DNA of 31,092 nt from Candidatus Iainarchaeum sp. (GTDB lineage: Archaea; Iainarchaeota; Iainarchaeia; JAADDC01). Below are positions 6,199 to 13,122 of the stretch, in pieces. The stretch is taken from positions 1 to 31,092 of the forward strand of contig JASUTF010000008.1 of the NCBI GenBank assembly GCA_030445695.1, written 5' to 3'. The number at the start of each line of letters is the position of its first letter. Position 1 is the first letter of the stretch. The notes beneath the pieces were generated by a model. It searched no databases and had not been told where the DNA came from. It saw only the letters and a program-made list of their open reading frames with translations. A program made the translations under genes and the position numbers.

Positions 6199-8385
6199 AT
6201 GGAGGAACTTCAGGTATTGCGGGACGATGAGACGAGGCGTGTTATCATTGGGAGAAAGGCGTCTCTCTTCTCGCGTGAGGGGTTCAGGGGGGCACTGCAC
6301 GTAGGCAGGGTCGAGGAGGAGGGGCCCCTGAAGGGATACGACGTTTACGTCGATGCACTCTACCCCCACGTCATATTCGTCGCCGGTGCCCGCGGTTCTG
6401 GAAAGTCCTATACGCTGGGGGTCTTCGTTGAGGAGCTGGCGGAGAAGAACCCATACGTGGGCGTTGTCGTCATCGATCCCGTGGGCATCTACTGGTCCAT
6501 GAAGCTGCCCAACCGACAGAGCGAGGAGATACGGGCGCTGACGTCCTGGGGACTCACCCCGAAGGGCTACGACAACGTGAAGATCTTCATACCAGTTGGT
6601 GCGGCGGGCTCCGTGCCTGAAAACACGTATGACGCCCTCTTTGCCCTGAAACCGTCCATGCTGACGGTGGACGACTGGGCACTGACCTTTGGCATCGACC
6701 GTTTCTCTCCATCGGGCATGCTTTTGGAAAAGGTGCTCGAGTCCGTCAGGAAGGAGTACGGGGACGACTACTCCCTCGAGGACATCATAGCGAAGCTCGA
6801 GAAGTGGGAGGAGTTGAGGGACAAGGAGAAGGGGTTCAAGCCGGAGACGATACGTGCTCTTTTGTCCCGTTTCTACGCTGCACGATCCTGGGGCGTTTTC
6901 TCAGACGAGGGAACGCCGCTCACGGAGATATCGAAGCCGGGCATCGTCTCTGTCATAGACGTTTCCTTCCTGGAGGAGAACGTGGGCGCCCTTGTAATAG
7001 GCGTCCTTGCCAGAAGGATCCTGCACGCCAGGAAGATAGCCACGAGAAAGGAAGCAGCGAAGATACTGAACGTCCACGGGGGCGGCAGGGGGGAGACGGA
7101 CATACCGCCCACGTGGCTGGTAATCGACGAGGCACACATACTCATCCCCGCGGGCAACAGGAAGACCCCCGCAACGGACGCGCTCATCGAATACGTGAAG
7201 CAGGGGAGGAGGCCGGGCTGTTCCCTCCTCTTCGCCACCCAGCAGCCGGCGGCCATTGACTCCCGCGTTCTTTCGCAGTTAGACCTGCTCTTCGTTCACA
7301 AGCTCGTGTTCTCCGACGACGTGAAGGCGGTGGAGAAGCGTATGCCCACCGTTCTACCCAAGGAGTATGCGGGCGTGTTCCTGAAGCGTCTGCCCATCGG
7401 TGTGGCACTTGTGGGGGACAGGGCGGACACCACTTCCCGTGCTTTCCTTGTGCGTATCCGTCCACGCCGCAGCCAGCACGAGGGCAGAGAGATAGCGGTG
7501 GACATGACGGTGGCCGCATCTCCCCCGCCCGAGCAATCCGAAGGGGGTAAAAAGGAGAGGGGCACAGATAATAACATGGCGATCATTTCCAGGGAAAGGG
7601 AAGAGGGGCCCATCCGCGCCCGTGCCGTCATATCCCGTATCATGGAGGACAAGGCACGTTCCATGTTCAAGTCCTACGGCAAGGGCATCATAGGCAGGAT
7701 ATTCGGCGGTGGAAACGAGATCGTGTCCCTCGAGGTAAAGTTCATCCCCGTCTGGGAGGTGACGTATTCCGTCTTCGCCGAGCCGCGGCGCGTGGAGACA
7801 GGCGTGACGTATATCGATGGTTACCACGGCGAGTTCATACACGTGAACAACAAGGGGAAGATCTTCTTCTCCCGCGGGCTCAAGCACATATACAAGCTCC
7901 CAAGGAACCAGACGAAGATTATTGCCTTCCTCTACCACCGTGGGAAGGAGGGTGCAACGCTCTCGGAGATCATAGCCAGGGGGCACGTTCCGGCTGACCT
8001 TGCGGAGCGGGACGTGGAACTCCTGAAGGGATCCCAGTTCATACGCGAGGAGAACGGCAGATACTTCATAAACATGGATCTCATGCTTCCTTTGGATCCG
8101 ACAATGGGTGTCCTCGCATCCTTCGGGCGTCTCCTTACAGCAGAGACGCAGATAAACCCTGATGAGGTTCTTCCCGCGAACTTCGGAAAAGAGCGCGTGA
8201 AGGAACTTCTGCCGGCCCTTTGGGGAGGCGTCATAGTGAAGAACGTCTCCGTCATCTACCGCCCCGTCTGGCTGGGCATCATAAAGCGTGGTGGAAGGCA
8301 GTATAAGGTCATGCTTGACGCGGTAACGGGGGTCTTTGAGAAGGAGCTCCCCGTTCTGGAGGGAAAGAAGAATGAACGCCGTTGA
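6199..8385 (+). CDS. HerA/VirB4-like (DUF87-type) ATPase with extra C-terminal domain
   Basis: This 728-aa protein has a hexameric-translocase ATPase core: Walker A GARGSGKS at about 63-70, Walker B WLVIDEAH at 306-313, and the sensor-like QGRRPGCSLLFATQQPAAID. HerA proteins pump DNA and in archaea usually pair with the NurA nuclease, but no NurA is visible here. After about residue 455 a second region begins after a low-complexity linker. It contains FIPVWEVTYSV...TYIDGYHGEFI and a second segment IYRPVWLGII...YKVMLDAVTGVFE, resembling the repeats in the membrane protein at 10935. The start ATG 6199 follows GGAGTGAT with 4-nt spacing, and the TGA stop of hel308 lies inside that signal. It overlaps the next gene by 14 bp. 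Calling it canonical herA would be too firm. Confidence 0.85.
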   Translation: MEELQVLRDDETRRVIIGRKASLFSREGFRGALHVGRVEEEGPLKGYDVYVDALYPHVIFVAGARGSGKSYTLGVFVEELAEKNPYVGVVVIDPVGIYWSMKLPNRQSEEIRALTSWGLTPKGYDNVKIFIPVGAAGSVPENTYDALFALKPSMLTVDDWALTFGIDRFSPSGMLLEKVLESVRKEYGDDYSLEDIIAKLEKWEELRDKEKGFKPETIRALLSRFYAARSWGVFSDEGTPLTEISKPGIVSVIDVSFLEENVGALVIGVLARRILHARKIATRKEAAKILNVHGGGRGETDIPPTWLVIDEAHILIPAGNRKTPATDALIEYVKQGRRPGCSLLFATQQPAAIDSRVLSQLDLLFVHKLVFSDDVKAVEKRMPTVLPKEYAGVFLKRLPIGVALVGDRADTTSRAFLVRIRPRRSQHEGREIAVDMTVAASPPPEQSEGGKKERGTDNNMAIISREREEGPIRARAVISRIMEDKARSMFKSYGKGIIGRIFGGGNEIVSLEVKFIPVWEVTYSVFAEPRRVETGVTYIDGYHGEFIHVNNKGKIFFSRGLKHIYKLPRNQTKIIAFLYHRGKEGATLSEIIARGHVPADLAERDVELLKGSQFIREENGRYFINMDLMLPLDPTMGVLASFGRLLTAETQINPDEVLPANFGKERVKELLPALWGGVIVKNVSVIYRPVWLGIIKRGGRQYKVMLDAVTGVFEKELPVLEGKKNERR

Positions 8386-8935
8386 ATTTGCCGAACTGCT
8401 CCCGAAGAGGGGGACCATAGCGGTATCCGGAGGCAGGTATGAGGACGAGATCATAAGCGCCGTCGCCTACGTGAACAGCGAGGGAGGTGATCTGAAACTC
8501 ATACCGCTCTCCCCCATGCAGATACAGCGGGCCCTTGAGCTGGGCATACCCACGGTCCGCGGATACCCCACGTATTTTATCCTTCAGGCGGAGTACAAGG
8601 GGCCTGACTACCTGCTGCAGTCGCAGACGGCGTCCGTATTCGCCGACCGCATCATGTCCAAGATGGCGGAGCACGTCTGGGCCTTCGTCACGAGGAACGT
8701 CAAGAAGACCCTCGTGGAGGCGGTTCCTCAGTTTCTGGACTACACGCTGGACGAGTTATCACTATACGGAGAGGTGGAGGAGCACTTCAAGAACTACATG
8801 GGCCACGTCCTCATCCGGCTGAAGCCCTTCGAGGAGGACTTTTTCCACCTGGCACACACGCTACGCGACATTCCGGGCGTCATAGACGTTGGTATATACT
8901 TGGAACCACCAGAAAAAGTGCTTGTGTTTAAATAA
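8372..8935 (+). CDS. Unknown protein encoded downstream of the HerA-like ATPase
   Basis: This is a 187-aa soluble protein starting MNAVEFAELLPKRGTIAVSG. The start follows GGAGGG and overlaps the ATPase gene by 14 bp, which implies translational coupling. It has a beta-rich first half (GDLKLIPLSPMQIQRALELG, GPDYLLQSQTASVFAD) and a helical second half (KKTLVEAVPQFLDYTLDELS), ending in PPEKVLVFK. There are no cysteines, membrane segments or recognisable catalytic motifs. Its position could suit an accessory subunit of the ATPase, but it does not look like the NurA nuclease (no acidic RNase H-like motif visible). Function unknown. It converges on L44e with only 6 bp between stop codons. Confidence 0.75.
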   Translation: MNAVEFAELLPKRGTIAVSGGRYEDEIISAVAYVNSEGGDLKLIPLSPMQIQRALELGIPTVRGYPTYFILQAEYKGPDYLLQSQTASVFADRIMSKMAEHVWAFVTRNVKKTLVEAVPQFLDYTLDELSLYGEVEEHFKNYMGHVLIRLKPFEEDFFHLAHTLRDIPGVIDVGIYLEPPEKVLVFK

Positions 8936-8941
8936 AGGGCC

Positions 8942-9244
8942 TCAGTGGCCCGTCACAGAAACGATCTCCGGCTTCTTCATGCGCTTCGGTATGACGAAGT
9001 GGTGCTCAAGCCCGCACTCCTTGCACTTCGCAATGAACGTGGGCCTCTTGTTCTGCTTGTAGACCTGTGTCACCTTGTGTGCCTTGATCTTGTTGGCACC
9101 GTATCCCTTGACCTTTTGGGCCTTCTTGTGGCGCTCACCCCACGAGAGACCGCGGGGCTGCTTCTTCTTGAACTCGCGGATCGTGTGCTCGGTGTGCTTG
9201 CCGCACCTCGGGCAGTAAAGCTTGATGATCTTTGGTATCTTCAT
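8942..9244 (-). CDS. rpl44e: 50S ribosomal protein L44e
   Basis: This 100-aa basic protein begins MKIPKIIKLYCPRCGKHTEH and ends with AKCKECGLEHHFVIPKR. C11, C14, C74 and C77 form the two CxxC pairs of the family's zinc site. L44e (eL42) sits near the E site of the large subunit in archaea and eukaryotes. The start at 9244 is set by GGTGAT-GATC-ATG. A TATA-like AATAAAAAG stands about 50 bp upstream next to the cdc6 stop codon, so it can be transcribed alone. In many archaea rps27e follows this gene. Here it does not; the convergent unknown gene follows instead. Confidence 0.95.
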   Translation of the reverse strand: MKIPKIIKLYCPRCGKHTEHTIREFKKKQPRGLSWGERHKKAQKVKGYGANKIKAHKVTQVYKQNKRPTFIAKCKECGLEHHFVIPKRMKKPEIVSVTGH

Positions 9245-9296
9245 GATCATCACCACGCAGAACTACGTAGGATTTGGCGAAATAACCTTTTTATTA

Positions 9297-10508
9297 CTAC
9301 GCCATGAGCGTCTTTTCGAGGACCGAGACGATCTTTCCGGGGCTGAAGAGCAGGCGTATTATCCTCGTGTTCCCCCTGAAACCCTTCCCCGCCTGAACAA
9401 CGTTCAGCAGGCCGTACATGGAGAGTTCAGATATGTACTCGCGGAACCATCGGTCAGAAACTGGCTCCCTCCCCAGCTCCTTTGCCAGGCGTGCGTACGC
9501 CTCGTAGACCTCCCCCGACGTCAGGACCACGTCGTCTGACCCGAAGGTCGTCTGCCCCTTCCTCGTCAGGGTGAGTTTCGCCACGGCCAGCAGGAGGATC
9601 TGCTCCTGTTCCGGTAACGCTTCGATCATTTCGAGTATTATGTCCTCCTCCACCCGCTCCTTTGCCTTCTCGACGTGCTCCTCCGTGACGACGGATGCGC
9701 TCTCCTCGTCTGCCACGTCTCCTGCCCGCAGCAGGAGCTGGAGCGCATACCTCGCGTCCCCCGACTGCCTTGCCGCGTAGGCAGCGGTCAGCGCAATGGC
9801 ACCTGGGCTTATGGCCCCCTCCCTGAACCCCTCCTTCGCGCGGTCCTCCAGAATCCTCCTGAGCCCCTCCGCGTTATAGGGCGGGAATATCATCTCGTGC
9901 TGGCAGAGCGTGCTCTTCGTTCTGGGGTCTAACGAGTCCTTCAGGGTGAGGACGTTGGATATGCCTATGAGGGAGATGGAGCCCCTTTCGAGCTCGTCGT
10001 TTGCTCTGTTGAGGGCGTAGACCGTCTCCGAAATGCCTTTCAGTTTGTCTATCTCGTCCAGGACTATTATGAGGCGCAGGTCCCTTTCCCTTATTACCGA
10101 GAGGATCCTCTCGTAGATGTATGCGGTGCTCAGGCCCTGGAAGTTCTCCCCCGGCATGAGTTCCGTCCCTATCTTTATGAAGACGCGGGACCGCGTGTTG
10201 TGTATCCTGCAGTTGATGTAGACGGTCCTGACGGGTATGCCCTTCCTCTCGGCGAACTCCCTCAACTTCCGGAGGACATACTTCGTCACCACGGTCTTCC
10301 CGGTCCCCGTTTTCCCGTATATGAAGACGTTTTCCGGCTTTCTGCCAGATAGTATGGGTGCCACGGTCTTTGAGAGCTCCTGAACCTGCTCTTCACGGTA
10401 TGGGAGGTTCTCAGGGACGTAGTGCGGGGACAGGGCGTCACGGTTTTTGAACACTGTGTTCTTGCTGAGGTGTTCGGCGAAAATTTCCTCAACGTCTTCC
10501 TCTGCCAT
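9297..10508 (-). CDS. cdc6: Orc1/Cdc6 replication initiator
   Basis: This 403-aa AAA+ ATPase has Walker A YGKTGTGKT (about 64-72), Walker B IIVLDEIDKL (147-156), a lid region with the family's GDARYAL (sensor 2-like), and a C-terminal winged helix with EVYEAYARLAKELGREPVSD for origin binding. Length is normal for archaeal Orc1/Cdc6. The start ATG 10508 follows GGTGGGGGAC on the minus strand; a GTG nine bases earlier is possible. Archaeal origins often lie next to cdc6, but only about 70 bp separate it from sepF and I see no pair of origin-recognition-box inverted repeats there, so no origin is claimed. Confidence 0.93.
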   Translation of the reverse strand: MAEEDVEEIFAEHLSKNTVFKNRDALSPHYVPENLPYREEQVQELSKTVAPILSGRKPENVFIYGKTGTGKTVVTKYVLRKLREFAERKGIPVRTVYINCRIHNTRSRVFIKIGTELMPGENFQGLSTAYIYERILSVIRERDLRLIIVLDEIDKLKGISETVYALNRANDELERGSISLIGISNVLTLKDSLDPRTKSTLCQHEMIFPPYNAEGLRRILEDRAKEGFREGAISPGAIALTAAYAARQSGDARYALQLLLRAGDVADEESASVVTEEHVEKAKERVEEDIILEMIEALPEQEQILLLAVAKLTLTRKGQTTFGSDDVVLTSGEVYEAYARLAKELGREPVSDRWFREYISELSMYGLLNVVQAGKGFRGNTRIIRLLFSPGKIVSVLEKTLMA

Positions 10509-10578
10509 GTCCCCCACCTAAACCGTTATTAATCTCTTTGTGCGAATGTTCTTTATAGCAATGGTGAGGTGATGATCG

Positions 10579-10938
10579 ATGGGTTTCCTTGACAGCATAT
10601 TTGGTGGCAAGAGAGAGGAACCGGACATCGAGGAGTTCCTGAACTCCCTTGGTGAGGAAGAGGAGGTCGAGGAGGAAGAGGCAGAGCGCTACGTCAAGCC
10701 GATACAGCTCAACTCCGTTCAGGACTACGACAAGATCATGGCTGAGGTGAACAGGGGTAACATCATACTGCTCAACATCCGCCCGCTCGCGACCAAGAAC
10801 GCGGTGGGCCTCAAGGAGGTCGTTTCCCGCATCAAGGAGTCAGTTCTCGAAATGGGCGGTGACATAGCGAGGATAACCGAGTTCTACGTCCTCGTTACGC
10901 CTCCGGGCATAAAGATCGTCAAGCGTAGATCGCGATGA
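10579..10938 (+). CDS. sepF: SepF cell-division protein
   Basis: This 119-aa protein has the archaeal SepF layout. An amphipathic N-terminal helix MGFLDSIFGG can bind the membrane. A Glu-rich linker (about 15-38) follows, then the SepF core with VKPIQLNSVQDYDKIMAEVN, RGNIILLNIRPL and a final strand FYVLVTPPGIKIV. In archaea SepF anchors FtsZ2/FtsZ1 at the division site. No ftsZ lies in this window. The start follows GAGGTGAT with a 5-nt spacer, and TTCTTTATAG (10550-10559) is a suitable TATA box. The next gene starts at the overlapping ATGA, so this is the first gene of a three-gene unit. Confidence 0.93.
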   Translation: MGFLDSIFGGKREEPDIEEFLNSLGEEEEVEEEEAERYVKPIQLNSVQDYDKIMAEVNRGNIILLNIRPLATKNAVGLKEVVSRIKESVLEMGGDIARITEFYVLVTPPGIKIVKRRSR

Positions 10939-11636
10939 AACTCCAGTACCCCGCCCCCGTCCTTTCCTTTCCCCTCGAGTCCGTTTCTAAGGTAGTTGCG
11001 GATACCCTGAAGAAGAAGCACTGGCACCGCTTCACCGCGGGCACCATGAAGCTCGTCTACGTGCCCGTATACATCTTCACCTACGAGGCGTTCTACGAGC
11101 AGAACGGCGTGGTGGTCAACGAGACGTCGGGCAAGATCGCCATAGACGCGACCAATGGCAACGTCTGGGAGTCCGTTCCCTACGTCCTGGACGAGATGCC
11201 CGTGGAACTGGTGAGAGAGACACGTCACGAGTACAAGATGGACGTCCTGAACCCCTCCCTCTCCAAGGATGAGGCGAAGGACCTCGCAACCGTTAAGCTG
11301 TCTGCCATGCTCGGCGTGCCCCGCCAGAACATAAAGATCGTGGGTGGCGAAATCATCCTCTGGCCCCTCTGGCGTGTCTGGGTGGACGTGCGTTCCGGCA
11401 CGTATAGGATTGACGTGGACGGCGTTTCTGGCATGGTGTTTGGTGCGGAGAGGGTCCCCGTCAGGGAACGCGGCTGGTACGAGATCACGGAAGAGGTGCT
11501 CAGTGAGTTAAAGCAGCCCTCCGCGTGGGTTCGCTACGTGAACCTCCTCGCCGACACCCTGCACGTCCCCCGCTGGGCCGTCTGGCTCGTCATCGTTCTC
11601 CTCATACTCCTCGTCGTTAAGTGGGTGATACCGTGA
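10935..11636 (+). CDS. Membrane-anchored protein with repeated beta domain, partner of SepF by operon
   Basis: This 233-aa protein is mostly beta-rich and soluble with one C-terminal helix (about 214-231, WAVWLVIVLLILLVVKW) that would anchor it with the bulk in the cytoplasm, as no signal peptide is present. Two related segments can be read: LVYVPVYIFTYEAFY...IAIDATNGNVWE and LWPLWRVWVDV...YRIDVDGVSGMVFG. The pattern hydrophobic-P-V/L-W/Y...V-D-G/A-x-x-G-x-V resembles PepSY-like or similar sheet domains. It also occurs twice in the C-terminal half of the HerA-like protein at 6199. The gene overlaps sepF by ATGA and the KaiC-like gene by GTGA. A role in division or membrane tethering is inference from this context. 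Confidence 0.75.
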   Translation: MKLQYPAPVLSFPLESVSKVVADTLKKKHWHRFTAGTMKLVYVPVYIFTYEAFYEQNGVVVNETSGKIAIDATNGNVWESVPYVLDEMPVELVRETRHEYKMDVLNPSLSKDEAKDLATVKLSAMLGVPRQNIKIVGGEIILWPLWRVWVDVRSGTYRIDVDGVSGMVFGAERVPVRERGWYEITEEVLSELKQPSAWVRYVNLLADTLHVPRWAVWLVIVLLILLVVKWVIP

Positions 11637-12340
11637 GGAGGATACCCACGTATATCCCCGGGCTGGACTCCCAGATCGCGGGGGGCCCGCCTGAGGGGTC
11701 GATGATACTCGTGCGCGGTGAGCCCGGGACGGGCAAGACGATCCTCGTTCTCCAGTCCATTTACAGCGCCGCCCTGCAGGGGGAGCCGGGCATATACTTC
11801 ACCTTCGACGAGACGCCCCAGAACCTCGCCTGGTACTCCGCCACCTTCGGCTGGAACATAGGGGCCCTGCAGCAGGAGAAACGCTTCTACATATACTACC
11901 TTTCCGAGTCGGAGTACGAACGTTTCCGCCCGGAGCGCGTGGACACGCTCAAGCAGCGCCTCGAATACATCATCAAGTCAACAGGCGCGAAGCGTGTCGC
12001 CATCGACTCCATGACCACGATCTCCCACTACCTCGTTAACGCCCTCGGACTTTCTACGGAGCTCCAACTCCGATCCGCGATTCTCCCTGTGGTGAAGGCC
12101 CTTAACGACCTTGCTAAGTCCCTCAACATCCTCCTCTACCTGGTCATTCACCCCTCCGACCCAGGAGCGCCCGTCTACGAGGCCCTGTCCGACGGGGTCT
12201 TTGACCTCGTCTACTACAAGGACATCGGCGGGATAACGCAACGAGGCCTCCGCATAACGAAGCTCCGTTCAACGAAGCACCCCCTGGACATTATCGGCGT
12301 CTGGGTGGGCAAAGAGGGCCTGGAACTCGAGACGTTGTGA
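11633..12340 (+). CDS. KaiC-like (RecA-superfamily) ATPase, single domain
   Basis: This 235-aa protein opens IPTYIPGLDSQIAGGPPEGS with Walker A GEPGTGKT at 29-36, the canonical KaiC/RadA/ArlH-type N-terminus. FTFDETPQN carries the catalytic glutamate region. KRVAIDSMTTIS is the Walker B strand, and GLRITKLRSTKHPLDI is the family's C-terminal strand. Single-domain members in archaea act as ATP-dependent switches, and ArlH of the archaellum is one of them. Here no archaellum motor genes (arlI, arlJ) are visible, so ArlH is not assigned. The start GTG 11633 follows GGTGAT and overlaps the previous stop by GTGA; GTG 11621 is an alternative. Confidence 0.85.
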   Translation: MRRIPTYIPGLDSQIAGGPPEGSMILVRGEPGTGKTILVLQSIYSAALQGEPGIYFTFDETPQNLAWYSATFGWNIGALQQEKRFYIYYLSESEYERFRPERVDTLKQRLEYIIKSTGAKRVAIDSMTTISHYLVNALGLSTELQLRSAILPVVKALNDLAKSLNILLYLVIHPSDPGAPVYEALSDGVFDLVYYKDIGGITQRGLRITKLRSTKHPLDIIGVWVGKEGLELETL

Positions 12341-12393
12341 TATCTTCTTAACCTTTACCGGCAGTATTTTCATCTGGCCAAGGAATTTGGCCC

Positions 12394-12479
12394 GGGCCCG
12401 CAGCTCAGGGGCCGACGCGGCCCGCGGGTCCGCGGGTGGGGTCTGCGACCCCACGCACATCTGTCAGAGAATCTGGTGT
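12394..12479 (+). repeat. tRNA-associated repeat element, short form, before tRNA-Ala
   Basis: Positions 12394-12408 copy nucleotides 1-15 of tRNA-Ala with one change: C instead of the near-universal U at position 8. A 71-bp insert follows. It has hairpin GGGCC-gacgc-GGCCC (12409-12423), an 8-bp tandem CCGCGGGT, hairpin GTGGGGTC-tgc-GACCCCAC (12436-12454), and CAGA-gaa-TCTG just before the real tRNA. The first 30 or so bases match the inserts at 29914 and 31006. An inverted repeat GGCCAA-ggaat-TTGGCC (12376-12392) stands immediately upstream. The changed U8 shows the outer copy is not the functional 5' end. Confidence 0.85.
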
Positions 12480-12553
12480 GGGCCCGTAGCTCAGTCCGGC
12501 AGAGCGCCCGCCTCGCACGCGGGAGGCCCCGGGTTCAAATCCCGGCGGGTCCA
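12480..12553 (+). tRNA. tRNA-Ala (CGC)
   Basis: The 74-nt cloverleaf has acceptor GGGCCCG with CGGGTCC (one G-U pair at 3-70), anticodon stem CCCGC/GCGGG with loop CTCGCAC (anticodon CGC, reads GCG), T-loop TTCAAAT and discriminator A. No CCA is encoded. The G3-U70 pair is the alanine identity element, which supports the call. The gene is intact behind the duplicated 5' fragment and insert, so correct maturation needs RNase P to cut at the second, inner copy. Confidence 0.95.
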
Positions 12554-12600
12554 CTCACCATTCTTCGTCCTTGCTCGGTGGTAACACCCTTTATTCATGG

Positions 12601-12610
12601 TATAAAAACC
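12601..12610 (+). promoter_or_regulatory. TATA box of the ArlD/E-like gene
   Basis: TATAAAAACC lies 25-30 bp before ATG 12631 and no Shine-Dalgarno sequence precedes the ATG. The arrangement indicates a leaderless transcript covering the ArlD/E-like and MinD-like genes. Confidence 0.65.
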
Positions 12611-12630
12611 CGCGTGCACCGTTTTTTACG

Positions 12631-13122
12631 ATGGGCTTCCCTAAATTCTCGTTCACACCTGCTCAGCCGCTCCCCAACGACCAGCTTAAACGGATACTGG
12701 AGAAGCTCGAGTCCATAGAGAGGGAGCTCCTTCTCCTCAAACGCCGCGTTGCGGAGCTGGAGGGCAAACCCGTTCAGCCAAGGCCTCTTCGCGTTCCCGA
12801 GCCGCAGACACCCATATCGAAACCCGTCCCAGCCAAGGACGTCGGAATGGTCCTCCTCCCCCACGTGGACGTGGGTAACGTCCGGGTGATCGAGACACTG
12901 CTGGACTGGGTCCAGTTCATGCTATCAAAAGTGGGGCACGAGGGGTTTGACGATCTGGTGAACTACTACGTGGAGATCGGCTGGATATCCGACGAGGTTG
13001 CCGAGATCCTCCGAAGGTATGCCAAGGGCATGAACGTGGAAGGAACGCAGGCGTATATGCTCCCGGAGGACCATACGAAGTCCCTTGACTATATTACTCG
13101 CATTCAGGAGGCGATGAGATGA
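12631..13122 (+). CDS. ArlD/E (FlaD/E)-domain protein
   Basis: This 163-aa protein has a short coiled coil at about residues 17-45 (DQLKRILEKLESIERELLLL) and a Pro-rich linker (46-70). An archaellum accessory D/E-type domain spans about 75-132, with ETLLDWVQFMLSKVGHEGFD and YYVEIGWISDEVAEILRRYA. That W..F....G...L..YY..IGWIS pattern is the family's hallmark. ArlD/E proteins link the archaellum motor to the chemotaxis apparatus. No archaellin or motor gene is visible here. The start at 12631 is preferred because the TATA box sits directly upstream; the longer frame from 12571 would read through it. The gene overlaps the MinD-like gene by ATGA. Confidence 0.8.
   Translation: MGFPKFSFTPAQPLPNDQLKRILEKLESIERELLLLKRRVAELEGKPVQPRPLRVPEPQTPISKPVPAKDVGMVLLPHVDVGNVRVIETLLDWVQFMLSKVGHEGFDDLVNYYVEIGWISDEVAEILRRYAKGMNVEGTQAYMLPEDHTKSLDYITRIQEAMR

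Noticed and set aside
10509-10578. Replication origin next to cdc6
   Set aside because: Only 70 bp, with no paired origin-recognition-box-like inverted repeats or long A/T tract visible.
11633-12340. Calling the KaiC-like ATPase ArlH
   Set aside because: Single-domain KaiC-like proteins are many in archaea, and no arlI, arlJ or archaellin gene is present to support it.
12394-12494. A D-loop intron in tRNA-Ala and the other tRNAs
   Set aside because: The repeated ends are direct repeats and I could not form a bulge-helix-bulge from them. In tRNA-Ala use of the outer copy would put C at position 8. A 5' leader with an inserted element fits better.
12571-12630. Longer start for the ArlD/E-like protein
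   Set aside because: It reads through a good TATA box that lies exactly 25-30 bp before ATG 12631.
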